NCBI GenBank assembly: GCA_014843695.1 | Contig: CM026386.1 | Coordinates: 13,947,017-14,011,016, forward strand | Direction of reading: 5' to 3' | Length of the DNA: 64,000 bases | Origin: Archivesica marissinica | Lineage: Eukaryota; Mollusca; Bivalvia; Venerida; Vesicomyidae | Shown: one piece after another, positions 11,779-23,562 of the stretch | How the letters are laid out: every line of letters begins with the position of its first letter | Position numbering within the stretch: the stretch's first letter is position 1 | The notes under the pieces: model-generated | What the model was told of the DNA's origin: nothing | Database searches by the model: none | Seen by the model: the letters and a program-made list of their open reading frames with translations, nothing else | Translations under genes and position numbers: made by a program

Positions 11779-14405
11779 AAACATACTAGAGTCGGCTAGC
11801 TAAGATATACCGTAAAACATACTAGAAAGTCGGCTAGCTAAGTTATACCGTAAAACATACTAGAGTTGGCTAGCTAAGATATACCATAAAACATACTAGA
11901 GAGTCGGCTAGCTAAGTTATACCGTAAAACATACTAGAGTTGGCTAGCTAAGACATACCATAAAACATACTAGAGAGTCGGCTAGCTAAGTTATACCGTA
12001 AAACATACTAGAGTTGGCTAGCTAAGTTATACTGTAAAACATACTAGAGTTGGCTAGCTAAGACATACCATAAAACATACTAGAGTTGGCTAGCTAAGAT
12101 ATACCATAAAACATACTAGAGTCGGCTAGCTAAGATATACCATAAAACATACTAGTCGGCTAGCTAAGATATACAATAAAACATACTAGAGTCGGCTAGC
12201 TAAGATATACAATAAAACATACTAGAGTCGGCTAGCTAAGATATACAATAAAACATACTAGAGTCGGCTAGCTAAGATATACAATAAAACATACTAGAGT
12301 CGGCTAGCTAAGATATACCATAAAACATACTAGAGAGTCGGCTAGCTAAGATATACAATAAAACATACTAGAGTCGGCTAGCTAAGTTATACCGTAAAAC
12401 ATACTAGAGTTGGCTAGCTAAGTTATACCGTAAAACATACTAGAGTCGGCTAGCTAAGATATACCATAAAACATACTAGAGTTGGCTAGCTAAGTTATAC
12501 CGTAAAACATACTAGAGTCGGCTAGCTAAGTTATACAATAAAACATACTAGAGTCGGCTAGCTAAGATATACAATAAAACATACTAGAGTCAGCTAGCTA
12601 AGATATACAATAAAACATACTAGAGTCGGCTAGCTAAGATATACAATAAAACATACTAGAGTCGGCTAGCTAAGTTATACAATAAAACATACTAGAGTCG
12701 GCTAGCTAAGATATACAATAAAACATACTAGAGTCGGCTAGCTAAGATATACAATAAAACATACTAGAGTCGGCTAGCTAAGATATACAATAAAACATAC
12801 TAGAGTCGGCTAGCTAAGATATACAATAAAACATACTAGAGTCGGCTAGCTAAGATAGACAATAAAACATACTAGAGTCGGCTAGCTAAGATAGACAATA
12901 AAACATACTAGGTCGGCTAGCTAAGATATACCATAAAACATACTAGAGTCGGCTAGCTAAGATATACCATAAAACATACTAGAGTCGGCTAGCTAAGATA
13001 TACAATAAAACATACTAGAGTCGGCTAGCTAAGATATACAATACTAGAGTCGGCTAGCTAAGATATACAATAAAACATACTAGAGTCGGCTAGCTAAGAT
13101 ATACAATAAAACATACTAGAGTCGGCTAGCTAAGATATACCATAAAACATACTAGAGAGTCGGCTAGCTAAGATATACCGTAAAACATACTAGAGTTGGC
13201 TAGCTAAGTTATACCGTAAAACATACTAGAGTCGGCTAGCTAAGATATACCATAAAACATACTAGAGTTGGCTAGCTAAGTTATACCGTAAAACATACTA
13301 GAGTCGGCTAGCTAAGATATACCATAAAACATACTAGAGTTGGCTAGCTAAGTTATACCGTAAAACATACTAGAGTCGGCTAGCTAAGATATACCATAAA
13401 ACATACTAGAGTTGGCTAGCTAAGTTATACCGTAAAACATACTAGAGTCGGCTAGCTAAGATATACCATAAAACATACTAGAGTTGGCTAGCTAAGTTAT
13501 ACCGTAAAACATACTAGAGTCGGCTAGCTAAGATATACCATAAAACATACTAGAGTTGGCTAGCTAAGTTATACCGTAAAACATACTAGAGTCGGCTAGC
13601 TAAGATATACCATAAAACATACTAGAGTTGGCTAGCTAAGTTATACCGTAAAACATACTAGAGTCGGCTAGCTAAGATATACCATAAAACATACTAGAGT
13701 TGGCTAGCTAAGTTATACCGTAAAACATACTAGAGTCGGCTAGCTAAGATATACCATAAAACATACTAGAGTTGGCTAACTAAGTTATACCGTAAAACAT
13801 ACTAGAGTCGGCTAGCTAAGATATACAATAAAACATACTAGAGTCGGCTAGCTAAGATATACAATAAAACATACTAGAGTCGGCTAGCTAAGATATACAA
13901 TAAAACATACTAGAGTCGGCTAGCTAAGATATACAATAAAACATACTAGAGTCGGCTAGCTAAGATAGACAATAAAACATACTAGAGTCGGCTAGCTAAG
14001 ATATACCATAAAACATACTAGAGTTGGCTAGCTAAGTTATACCATAAAACATACTAGAGTCGGCTAGCTAAGTTATACCGTAAAACATACTAGAGTTGGC
14101 TAGCTAAGATATACCATAAAACATACTAGAGAGTCGGCTAGCTAAGTTATACCGTAAAACATACTAGAGTTGGCTAGCTAAGTTATACCATAAAACATAC
14201 TAGAGAGTCGGCTAGCTAAGTTATACCATAAAACATACTAGAGTCGGCTAGCTAAGTTATACCGTAAAACATACTAGAGTCGGCTAGCTAAGTTATACTG
14301 TAAAACATACTAGAGTTGGCTAGCTAAGATATACCATAAAACATACTAGAGTTGGCTAGCTAAGATATACAATAAAACATACTAGAGTCGGCTAGCTAAG
14401 ACACA
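11778..14405. repeat. 36-bp tandem array in intron A-B
   Basis: The unit is about 36 bp: TAAAACATACTAGAGTCGGC then TAGCTAAGATATACCA, with AGAT/AGTT and CCA/CAA/CCG variants, about 72 copies. Between about 13200 and 13790 units alternate regularly (TCGG-AGAT-CCA with TTGG-AGTT-CCG), a two-unit higher-order repeat. The core is shared with the 44-bp array at 8761-11240. Confidence 0.95.
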
Positions 14406-14527
14406 ACATTCAACATGTATTACAGACTAGATCTCGACAATCAGTTACAGCTATCAATATACAATGTATTATACTTTAATGATTAACAAGATCAGAAAAT
14501 AGAAAAAAGTACAAATACACAAATTAC

Positions 14528-15150
14528 CAAATGCTGACGTCGACTTTTCCGACAATATTCTCTTTGGAGGTTTTTCACTTCCAGCCAATACCCTCAGAAA
14601 AATACTTCTAGTACGAAACGAAGCTCGATCAATCATTGTTTGTATGTAAGATCGAGTGGGTCGGTGTCCTTCATCTGTTAGTGGTTTCTGTTTGAGCCTA
14701 AGGAAGAGCTGTATGATGACAACATTCACTGGGAACATGATTAAGCTGCTCTGTATCCCGATCATAATACACGAGACGGATATAACAATGCCGCGTGGCC
14801 CGCCCAGCTGATCCTCCGGCAAGTCTGTGGGAATACCGTAAAACATGATGTTCGACAACATCGTGGTTAGCAGAAGTGAGAGAGCACAGGTTAATCGCTG
14901 GACACGCGTGAATGTGCTTCTGGAAGGCTTAGAGAATATACTGATCCAGAGGTGGGTATCTCGCAGATCCTGTGTCCATTTTACTACAAAGTTGTGTTTT
15001 TGTTTCATCTTCAGTTCTTCTTTCGAGACAGCCGGGATGGCAGCATACGTATGTAGACTGGAGCCACGGTCAAGAGCCAGCCAATCATTGCAGATAAATG
15101 TCCAACACTTCTTGTTCTGAAGGTCCTTTACATAAACTTGACTTAAATAC
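14528..15150 (-). CDS. Polycystin-1-like gene, exon A (PLAT end and first helices)
   Basis: On the minus strand the acceptor TTTTGTTATTGGTAG is at 15151-15165 and the donor GCATTTG|GTAATTTG at 14528/14527. The length is 623 bp, entering with one base and leaving with one base. Residues 1-40 are the end of the PLAT domain (YLSQVYVKDLQNKK, then WTFICNDWLALD). Residues 67-104 hold KPSRSTFTRVQRLTCALSLL and the first helix ending SNIMFYG, a hallmark of polycystin-1 relatives. Residues about 120-150 form a second helix (SSLIMFPVNVVIIQLFLRLK) and the rest is a polar loop. PLAT is a lipid- or protein-binding domain at the cytoplasmic face of the membrane. The upstream exons (rest of PLAT, first GPS helix, REJ, PKD repeats) are not visible and may be lost in the gap at 16923. 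The acceptor junction is amplified in the adjoining 78-bp array. Confidence 0.82.
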
Positions 15151-16207
15151 CTACCAATAACAAAATAATAAATACAAGTCCAGCACATCTTGTTCTCAAG
15201 GTCATTTACTTAAACTTGACCTAAATACCTGCCAATAACAAAATAATAAATACAAGTCCAGTACATCTTGTTCTCAAGGTCATTTACTTAAACTTGACCT
15301 AAATACCTGCCATAACAAAATAATAAATACAAGTCCAGCACATCTTGTTCTCAAGGTCATTTACTTAAACTTGACCTAAATACCTGCCAATAACAAAATA
15401 ATAAATACAAGTCCAGTACATCTTGTTCTCAAGGTCATTTACTTAAACTTGACCTAAATACCTGCCAATAACAAAATAATAAATACAAGTCCAGTACATC
15501 TTGTTCTCAAGGTCATTTACTTAAACTTGACCTAAATACCTGCCAATAACAAAATAATAAATACAAGTCCAGTACATCTTGTTCTCAAGGTCATTTACTT
15601 AAACTTGACCTAAATACCTGCCAATAACAAAATAATAAATACAAGTCCAGTACATCTTGTTCTCAAGGTCATTTACTTAAACTTGACCTAAATACCTGCC
15701 AATAACAAAATAATAAATACAAGTCCAGCACATCTTGTTCTGAAGGTCATTTACTTAAACTTGACCTAAATACCTGCCAATAACAAAATAATAAATACAA
15801 GTCCAGCACATCTTGTTCTGAAGGTCATTTACTTAAACTTGACCTAAATACCTGCCAATAACAAAATAATAAATACAAGTCCAGCACATCTTGTTCTGAA
15901 GGTCATTTACTTAAACTTGACCTAAATACCTGCCAAAACAAAATAATAAATACAAGTCCACACACCAAGGTCATTTACTTAAACTTGACCTAAATACCTG
16001 CCAATAACAAAATAATAAATACAAGTCCAGCACATCTTGTTCTGAAGGTCATTTACTTAAACTTGACCTAAATACCTGCCAATAACAAAATAATAAATAC
16101 AAGTCCAGCACATCTTGTTCTCAAGGTCATTTACTTAAACTTGACCTAAATACCTGCCAATAACAAAATAATAAATACAAGTCCAGCACATCTTGTTCTC
16201 AAGGTCC
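15151..16207. repeat. 78-bp array copied from the exon A acceptor junction
   Basis: There are about 13.5 units of 78 bp. On the gene strand each reads TTATTATTTTGTTATTGGCAG then GTATTTAGGTCAAGTTTAAG, TAAATGACCTTGAGAACAAG and ATGTGCTGGAC. This matches the acceptor and first 50 or so bases of exon A (GTATTTAAGTCAAGTTTATG and so on). Each repeated copy has GTT TAA where the exon has GTT TAT, so in the exon frame each copy carries an early stop. One unit near 15960 is shortened. Confidence 0.93.
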
Positions 16208-16267
16208 TTATTTAGAATTTGTGACATTTTGAACAGGAATAATTATGACTTTAAACTAGAAATTGTT

Positions 16268-16922
16268 TTTGAAGCAAACGTCTTCCCACTCACTGTTGCC
16301 TCGGTGTTTGAAGCAAACATCTTCCCACTCACTGTTGCCTCGGTGTTTGAAGCAAACATCTTCCCACTCACTGTTACTTCAGTGTTTGAAACAAACATCT
16401 TCCCACTCACTGTTACTTCAGTGTTTGAAGCAAACATCTTCCCACTCACTGTTACTTCAGTGTTTGAAACAAACATCTTCCCACTCACTGTTACTTCAGT
16501 GTTTGAAACAAACATCTTCCCACTCACTGTTACTTCAGTGTTTGAAACAAACATCTTCCCACTCACTGTTACTTCAGTGTTTGAAACAAACATCTTCCCA
16601 CTCACTGTTACTTCAGTGTTTGAAACAAACATCTTCCCACTCACTGTTACTTCAGTGTTTGAAACAAACATCTTCCCACTCACTGTTACTTCAGTGTTTG
16701 AAACAAACATCTTCCCACTCACTGTTACTTCAGTGTTTGAAACAAACATCTTCCCACTCACTGTTACTTCAGTGTTTGAAACAAACATCTTCCCACTCAC
16801 TGTTACTTCAGTGTTTGAAAAAACATCTTCCCACTCACTGTTACTTCAGTGTTTGAAGCAAACATCTTCCCACTCACTGTTACTTCAGTGTTTGAAACAA
16901 ACATCTTCCCACTCACTGTTAC
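16268..16922. repeat. 39-bp tandem array running into the assembly gap
   Basis: The unit is GTGTTTGAAACAAACATCTT then CCCACTCACTGTTACTTCA, about 17 copies, the first with GCCTCG instead of ACTTCA. The array breaks off at the N run. On the gene strand each unit contains ACA|GTGAGT, a donor-like sequence, but no exon of the polycystin gene is visible next to it. Confidence 0.93.
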
Positions 16923-17922
16923 NNNNNNNNNNNNNNNNNNNNNNNNNNNNNNNNNNNNNNNNNNNNNNNNNNNNNNNNNNNNNNNNNNNNNNNNNNNNNN
17001 NNNNNNNNNNNNNNNNNNNNNNNNNNNNNNNNNNNNNNNNNNNNNNNNNNNNNNNNNNNNNNNNNNNNNNNNNNNNNNNNNNNNNNNNNNNNNNNNNNNN
17101 NNNNNNNNNNNNNNNNNNNNNNNNNNNNNNNNNNNNNNNNNNNNNNNNNNNNNNNNNNNNNNNNNNNNNNNNNNNNNNNNNNNNNNNNNNNNNNNNNNNN
17201 NNNNNNNNNNNNNNNNNNNNNNNNNNNNNNNNNNNNNNNNNNNNNNNNNNNNNNNNNNNNNNNNNNNNNNNNNNNNNNNNNNNNNNNNNNNNNNNNNNNN
17301 NNNNNNNNNNNNNNNNNNNNNNNNNNNNNNNNNNNNNNNNNNNNNNNNNNNNNNNNNNNNNNNNNNNNNNNNNNNNNNNNNNNNNNNNNNNNNNNNNNNN
17401 NNNNNNNNNNNNNNNNNNNNNNNNNNNNNNNNNNNNNNNNNNNNNNNNNNNNNNNNNNNNNNNNNNNNNNNNNNNNNNNNNNNNNNNNNNNNNNNNNNNN
17501 NNNNNNNNNNNNNNNNNNNNNNNNNNNNNNNNNNNNNNNNNNNNNNNNNNNNNNNNNNNNNNNNNNNNNNNNNNNNNNNNNNNNNNNNNNNNNNNNNNNN
17601 NNNNNNNNNNNNNNNNNNNNNNNNNNNNNNNNNNNNNNNNNNNNNNNNNNNNNNNNNNNNNNNNNNNNNNNNNNNNNNNNNNNNNNNNNNNNNNNNNNNN
17701 NNNNNNNNNNNNNNNNNNNNNNNNNNNNNNNNNNNNNNNNNNNNNNNNNNNNNNNNNNNNNNNNNNNNNNNNNNNNNNNNNNNNNNNNNNNNNNNNNNNN
17801 NNNNNNNNNNNNNNNNNNNNNNNNNNNNNNNNNNNNNNNNNNNNNNNNNNNNNNNNNNNNNNNNNNNNNNNNNNNNNNNNNNNNNNNNNNNNNNNNNNNN
17901 NNNNNNNNNNNNNNNNNNNNNN
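16923..17922. other. Assembly gap (1000 N)
   Basis: Exactly 1000 N, a typical placeholder for a gap of unknown size. It separates the 39-bp array from the 33-bp array and is where upstream polycystin exons could be missing. Confidence 0.98.
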
Positions 17923-18068
17923 TACAGTGTTCCCCTATACAGTAATGTCGTGATTCAGCAATCCCCCCTATACAGTAATGTCGTGATTCAGCAATCCCCC
18001 CTATACAGTAATGTCGTGATTCAGCAATCCCCCCTATACAGTAATGTCCTGATTCAGTAATCCCCCCA
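17923..18068. repeat. 33-bp tandem repeat (about 4 units)
   Basis: The unit is CTATACAGTAATGTCGTGAT then TCAGCAATCCCCC. It emerges from the N gap, so the true length is unknown. Confidence 0.9.
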
Positions 18069-19098
18069 TTTGAAATCAAAACGAAAGACTATTGAAACAA
18101 GTTTTATTCACGACAATCCTACTAATATATCAACTACAGTATTAAAAAAATACAAATGCTTGCCACACACAATATTGCAGGACATGTCTAACAAGAATAT
18201 TTGGCACCTTATGATTTACATGACTAAAAGTATTTCTGACTGACGCAGACCGAATGTAGTGAATTGACGTCCTGCGATTAGTGTAGCCATGTTTACAAAA
18301 CACGGTACATCCAACTCTAGCAGTGACAGAAATTCCCAGTGACGGAGAAATTCCACCGTTTCAAAACAGTGGAAGAGGGAGAGTTTTCACTGAAAGAACT
18401 CCCATTTATTGGAAAACGAAGAAAATTGTTTGGGTGAAGTTCTGATCTGATCTAAGGGTTTTTCATTGCATAACTTAAATGTCTTGTGGCATAAAAACTG
18501 ATAATGGATATTATTAACATGCAGAATAAATAATGGACTAGACTAAAAATCACATAGCATTTGTTTTAGCATATGGTGTATTAAGTTTTAGCATATGCTA
18601 ACTATCTTGAAAATAGGTCGTATAAAACGTACGCAAACACGGTTCATTACTAGTCGCCAAAATACTGTTAACAGAACATTGATCAGTAGCACGGTCTTTC
18701 AGTGCAAATTGACTGACCGCCCACCAACTGCCCTCGACTAATATTCCTATAAACCACTTGGTGTACATTCATAGGAAACTCATTTTGAAATCAAACTTCC
18801 CTCCAACCATGAGCCAGTAATGAATGAAATTTATTGACCCGACATCGTCCCAAAACAAAGTTTTGACTACGCATCGGATGACCGCAAAATTTTATAAAGT
18901 TTGAATGTTCTGCACCAATTGTAAAACTTGGCGCCAACTAAGAGTCATAGTTCACAAATAAATATTTGATAAAACATGCTCCAAATCACAATTTGTTTTG
19001 GTGCCTTTGGCCGACAGCGGTGTATATAGGCATATAAGCCAGGACGTGTAGGAATTTTACACTTATGTCGTCTAGAAACACAATTATCATATATACAT
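18069..19098. other. No gene recognised; unique AT-rich sequence
   Basis: No convincing exon on either strand. AATAAA motifs on the minus strand near 18098 and 18828 could serve as poly(A) signals for the zinc-finger gene, but nothing decides this. A segment at about 18925-19015 resembles 22010-22140 (GCGCCAACTAA..., GTTCACAAATAAATATT, TTTGTTTTGGTGC), which suggests an old duplicated or interspersed repeat. Confidence 0.4.
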
Positions 19099-19760
19099 TA
19101 TACAGTTATATTTCATGGGTGTTTGGGGAACAGTGAAAACTATTGTCCCGAGGTATCTGTAACGGCCGAGGGCAACAGTTCGAAATGTCTTCCCTGATAC
19201 CGAGGGACAATAGTTTTGACTGTTCCCCAAACACCCATGAAATAACTGTTTTATTACCTAATGCTTTATAACGTTTTTTGTACTCGGAGAGTCCCTATTT
19301 TCTAATAAAACATCCTCAGTCATGTCTTCAAACCTAGCCTGGGCCATAATTCAAGATAAATTTCTGTTTTTCCCAGTTTGTCGGCTGATGACTAATCAAT
19401 CATTTGCAAACGCTTGGTTTTGGTCTAAAAGCCGGTACGCCGGTAAGTATGCAATAAAATACGGAAAGGATTTAATGAACGGAAAGGAGGGCTTCACATA
19501 ATGTATATCGATGACTACAAGCGCAGTCAGAGCTAAAATGTATTCGGGACGTATTTTTTACTTTGACTTCCATAACGCCCTACTGCGCACAGTGAAAGCA
19601 TACTCAAGAGTATGATTGAACTGTTTCATACTAGACTTTTGAACCAAACTATTGCCCGGTCAACAGTTCGAACTGTTGCCCAGACCTGAGCGAAGGATAA
19701 AAAATGCAGTGAAACAGGCAAAAATAACAAATTACAAGTTATATAGAGCATTAGGTAATA
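19099..19760. mobile_element. Fold-back / MITE-like element, copy 2 (662 bp)
   Basis: Same organisation as 8097-8600: a 5' hairpin (TTTCATGGGTGTTTGGGGAA and its inverse), then TATTACCTAATGC paired with GCATTAGGTAATA at the 3' end. This copy keeps an extra internal block at about 19505-19665 that includes CTACAAGCGCAGTCAGAGC and ends with the palindrome AACAGTTCGAACTGTT. No coding region is seen. Confidence 0.78.
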
Positions 19761-19919
19761 CATAAAAATAGCACAATAGCACCAAGTGTTCCACACCAGT
19801 TATACTGCTGTGGTACTAACCTTTAAAATGCTGTAAAAACAGGTTTGCCGACTATATTAATTATTTGTTCTCTTCTCAAAACCGGTTTTGGGAGTACAGC
19901 AGAATGGATACAATTCTAC

Positions 19920-20395
19920 GGTGCAACCAAAACAGGTTTATGAATCTACGATGCAACCACAACAGGTTTATGATGCAACCAAAACAGGTTTATGAATCTA
20001 TGATGCAACCAAAACAGGTTTATGATGCAAACCAAAACAGGTTTATGAATCTATGATGCAACCAAAACAGTTTTATGAATCTATGATGCAAACCAAAACA
20101 GTTTTATGAATCTATGATGCAACCAAAACAGTTTTATGAATCTATGATGCAACCAAAACAGTTTTATGAATCTATGATGCAAACCAAAACAGTTTTATGA
20201 ATCTACGATGCAACCAAAACAGGTTTATGAATCTATGATGCAACACCAAAACAGGTTTATGAATCTATGATGCAACACCAAAACAGGTTTATGAATCTAC
20301 GATGCAACCAAAACAGGTTTATGAATCTACGATGCAAAACCAAAACAGGTTTATGAATCTATGATGCAATCAAAACAGGTTTATGAATCTAAGTC
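19920..20395. repeat. 28-31-bp tandem repeat
   Basis: Units of CAACCAAAACAGGTTTATGA with ATCTATGATG, about 16 imperfect copies. The first copies alternate a long and a short form. Confidence 0.9.
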
Positions 20396-20559
20396 AGAAA
20401 ATCAGCAGACGACATACAGTATTTCTTTCTCAGTGTGTTAGGATATACTGTATATTGTTATTCTAGAGACATATGTACGACAGAGCTCCGGGTGGGGGTG
20501 TATGCCGAGATCGGTGTCATTGTCTAGTCTTTATGAATGAAATAATTGTGCCTCACATG

Positions 20560-21930
20560 CTAACTGTAGTAATAATTACATGCTTAAATTAATTGTTTGT
20601 CCAATGCATAAATTAATGGTATGTACATGCATGAACTTTTTAATGGTTTGTCCAATACATGTACATGCATGAACTATTTAATGGTTTGTCCAATACATGT
20701 ACATGCATTAACTTTTTAATGGTTTGTCCAATACATGTACATGCATGAATTATTTAATGGTTTGTCCAATGCATGTACATGCATGAACTATTTAATGGTT
20801 TGTCCAATACATGTACATGCATGAACTTTTTAATGGTTTGTCCAATACATGTACATGCATGAACTATTTAATGGTTTGTCCAATGCATGAACTATTTAAT
20901 GCATAAATTAATGGTTTGTCCAATATATGTACATGCATGAACTATTTAATGCATAAATTAATGGTTTGTCCAATACATGAACTATTTAATGCATAAATTA
21001 ATGGTTTGTCCAATACATGTACATGCATGAACTATTTAATGCATAAATTAATGGTTTGTCCAATATATGTACATGCATGAACTATTTAATGCATAAATTA
21101 ATGTGTAACGTCCAACAACATGCATGAACTAATGCATAAATTAATGGTTTGTCCAATACATGTACATGCATGAACTAATGCATAAATTAATGGTTTGTCC
21201 AATACATGAACTATTTAATGCATAAATTAATGATTTGTCCAATACATGTACATGCATGAACTATTTAATGCATAAATTAATGTGTAACGTCCAACAACAT
21301 GCATGAACTAATGCATAAATTAATGGTTTGTCCAATACATGTACATGCATGAACTATTTAATGCATAAATTAATGGTTTGTCCAATACATGTACATGCAT
21401 GAACTATTTAATGCATAAATTAATGGTTTGTCCAATACATGTACATGCATGAACTATTTAATGCATACATTAATGGTTTGTCCAATGCATGTACATGCAT
21501 GAACTATTTAATGCTTAAATTAATGGTTTGTCCAATATATGTACATGCATGAACTATTTAATGCATAAATTAATGTGTAACGTCCAACAACATGCATGAA
21601 CTAATGCATAAATTAATGTGTAACGTCCAACAACATGCATGAACTAATGCATAAATTAATGTGTAACGTCCAACAACATGCATGAACTAATGCATAAATT
21701 AATGTGTAACGTCCAACAACATGCATGAACTAATGCATAAATTAATGTGTAACGTCCAACAACATGCATGAACTAATGCATAAATTAATGTGTAACGTCC
21801 AACAACATGCATGAACTAATGCATAAATTAATGTGTAACGTCCAACAACATGCATGAACTAATGCATAAATTAATGTGTAACGTCCAACAACATGCATGA
21901 ACTAATGCATAAATTAATAGTATGTTCAAT
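20560..21930. repeat. Composite tandem array downstream of the zinc-finger gene
   Basis: Two intermixed unit types share ATGCATGAACTA and AATGCATAAATTAATG. One contains GGTTTGTCCAATACATGTAC and the other GTGTAACGTCCAACAAC. The second type forms a run of about nine 44-bp copies at the right end. It lies 3' of the zinc-finger stop codon and may be within its 3' UTR. Confidence 0.92.
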
Positions 21931-22187
21931 TACATGCATATGACATTTCATGCAGAAACTAGCTTGATAGAATCGTATAAACAATGTCTGCGCCAAATAA
22001 AAACAAAATGGAGCCAACTGAAAGCCATATAGTTCACAGATAAATATTGGAAGCAATGTATTTGACAAAAAATAATTAAAAACCAAAAACAAATAAAAAA
22101 GGCTGCGCCAATATTTGTTTTGATGCAATTGGTGACCGCTAGAGTGGGGAACTCCGAGTAGATTACCACTGTATGCATAGCAATATA

Positions 22188-22987
22188 TCACTGTTGCTGC
22201 TCACTGTTCAACCTATCGCTGGAGATATCAGTGTACGTGCTAGAGTGTGGCATGCTACTGGAATAATCGAGAGCACAGTGCAGCTGGTTCAGCCCTATAA
22301 ACCCATGCTGATTGGGCGCGCTCAATGATACCCCCAGACTAACGGGTATAGGTAAGCTGTTGGACAGGTCAGTGGACTGGGTGCTGATTGCTGGAGTCTC
22401 GGGAGTGGCAACTGTTTTGGATTCAGAGGCAGTTATGTGGATGGTATCCGTATTGGTAATAATATTCCGAAAAATGTGATTCATGGGCATAATTTCACTC
22501 GGAACAGCTTGCGAGTAAATACTGGACGTCGCCAGATCCGATGAGTAAATATTTGGCACTTTAATATCGGTATACAGGTTCTGGATTAACCCTTTCTCTC
22601 CACCAAACTGTTGTTCCAGGTCTGGTACAGACAGCGAGTGATCAGAAGCCGCGACTCTGTCTGACACATGCTTCAACATTTCCACAGACTTCTCAGGAAC
22701 ATCTTTCGAATATTCGTTCTTGGCTTTAAACATTGCATTACTCGTCTTTTCCTGAGATACAAGTAAGTGGTCGACATCAGTCGGGAGAACATTGATCTCA
22801 GTCCTAATTCCGTAGCGCTTATTGTTGTCGCGGATGTCTTTCAGCATGTGTTTTACAGACTCTCGATTCATCTGATGGCGTTTCTCCATATGCACCCAGT
22901 ACGGGGTACTCTGTATGAAATCGTGGCTACAAACATGACAACGGAATCGCTTCTCCCCAGTGTGAATACGCTCGTGCCTCTTCAGAC
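22188..22987 (-). CDS. C2H2 zinc-finger protein gene, exon 4 (last coding exon)
   Basis: On the minus strand the acceptor TTTGCTCGTTATATAG is at 22988-23003 and the frame ends at a TGA at 22188-22190. The length is 800 bp, entering in phase 1 as required by exon 3. It completes finger 7 of 8 (the last part LKRHERIH), has a canonical TGEK linker, and encodes the final finger (RFRCHVCSHDFIQST, ending HMEKRH). About 220 residues follow with no recognised domain, rich in Ser, Thr and Asn and ending in a short Gln run. C2H2 fingers of this spacing usually bind DNA, so the product is probably a nuclear transcription regulator. The target is unknown. A 44-bp array, a SINE A copy and a SINE D copy fill the intron upstream. 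Confidence 0.85.
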
Positions 22988-23078
22988 CTATATAACGAGC
23001 AAAAAGAATTTCAGTAGTGGTCAAATTTGTAATTGCTATGTGACATTATCGTAGAAGTGTGCACTCAAAACGTAGCTT

Positions 23079-23175
23079 ATACCTATATAATTATAGAAGC
23101 TTATATGCCTATATAACTATAGAAGCTTCTATGCCTATATAACTATATAAGCTTATATAACTATAGAAGCTTATC
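23079..23175. repeat. Short repeat near the exon 4 acceptor (about 26 bp, 3-4 copies)
   Basis: Units of ATAGAAGCTTATATGCCTAT ATAACT. The gene-strand reading repeats TTATATAG, which resembles the exon 4 acceptor TTATATAG about 90 bp away. It may be coincidence in AT-rich sequence. Confidence 0.6.
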
Positions 23176-23219
23176 AAACTAAAAAGTTTCAAATTGTAAA
23201 GCACTGTGTGGCAAATTGT

Positions 23220-23425
23220 GTGGCATCCGTGGTCCAATGGTAAGAGCATCGGATTTGGAATCGAACGGTCCGGGTTCGAAATTAGTCGGGCCACGTATGT
23301 AGTGTCATTGTGAGGCATCTCGCACACATTGCTTAGTACTGGTTAACCGTTATGGTCGGCTAAGCATGCCCAGGAAAACATGTCTAGGTCCCCACAAGGG
23401 GTTTGACATTAATGGAACATACATA
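23220..23425 (+). mobile_element. tRNA-derived SINE, family A
   Basis: The head is GGCATCCGTGGTCCAATGGT with B box GGGTTCGAAATT. The body contains CACGTATGTAGTGTCATTG, GGTCGGCTAAGCATGCCC and AGGGGTTTGACATTAATGG, and the tail is an ACATACATAC repeat. Other copies lie at 38920 and 42059. It lies in intron 3 of the zinc-finger gene. Confidence 0.82.
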
Positions 23426-23438
23426 CATACATACACTC

Positions 23439-23562
23439 GTATTCAAATATTGTGAATTGTCATAGTGCATTTTAACCCTTATTCAAATATTGTGAATCGT
23501 CATAGTGCATTTTAACCCTTATTCAAATATTGTGAATCGTCATAGTGCATTTTAACCCTTAT
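23439..23562. repeat. 41-bp tandem repeat (3 copies)
   Basis: Three nearly identical copies of TTATTCAAATATTGTGAATC then GTCATAGTGCATTTTAACCC. Confidence 0.9.

Noticed and set aside
62..14405. CRISPR-like direct repeats
   Set aside because: Units are contiguous tandem copies without unique spacers, in introns of animal genes.
16268..16922. 39-bp array as a copy of a polycystin donor junction
   Set aside because: ACA|GTGAGT looks like a donor, but the exon before exon A should end in bases that complete the Trp/Tyr codons of PLAT, which does not match, and no adjoining exon is visible.
16193..18079. Open frames spanning the N gap
   Set aside because: They are open only because N codons are read as unknown residues.
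21871..22191. 106-residue minus-strand frame after the zinc-finger stop
   Set aside because: It starts inside the last codons of the zinc-finger gene in another frame and runs into a satellite. No domain is seen.
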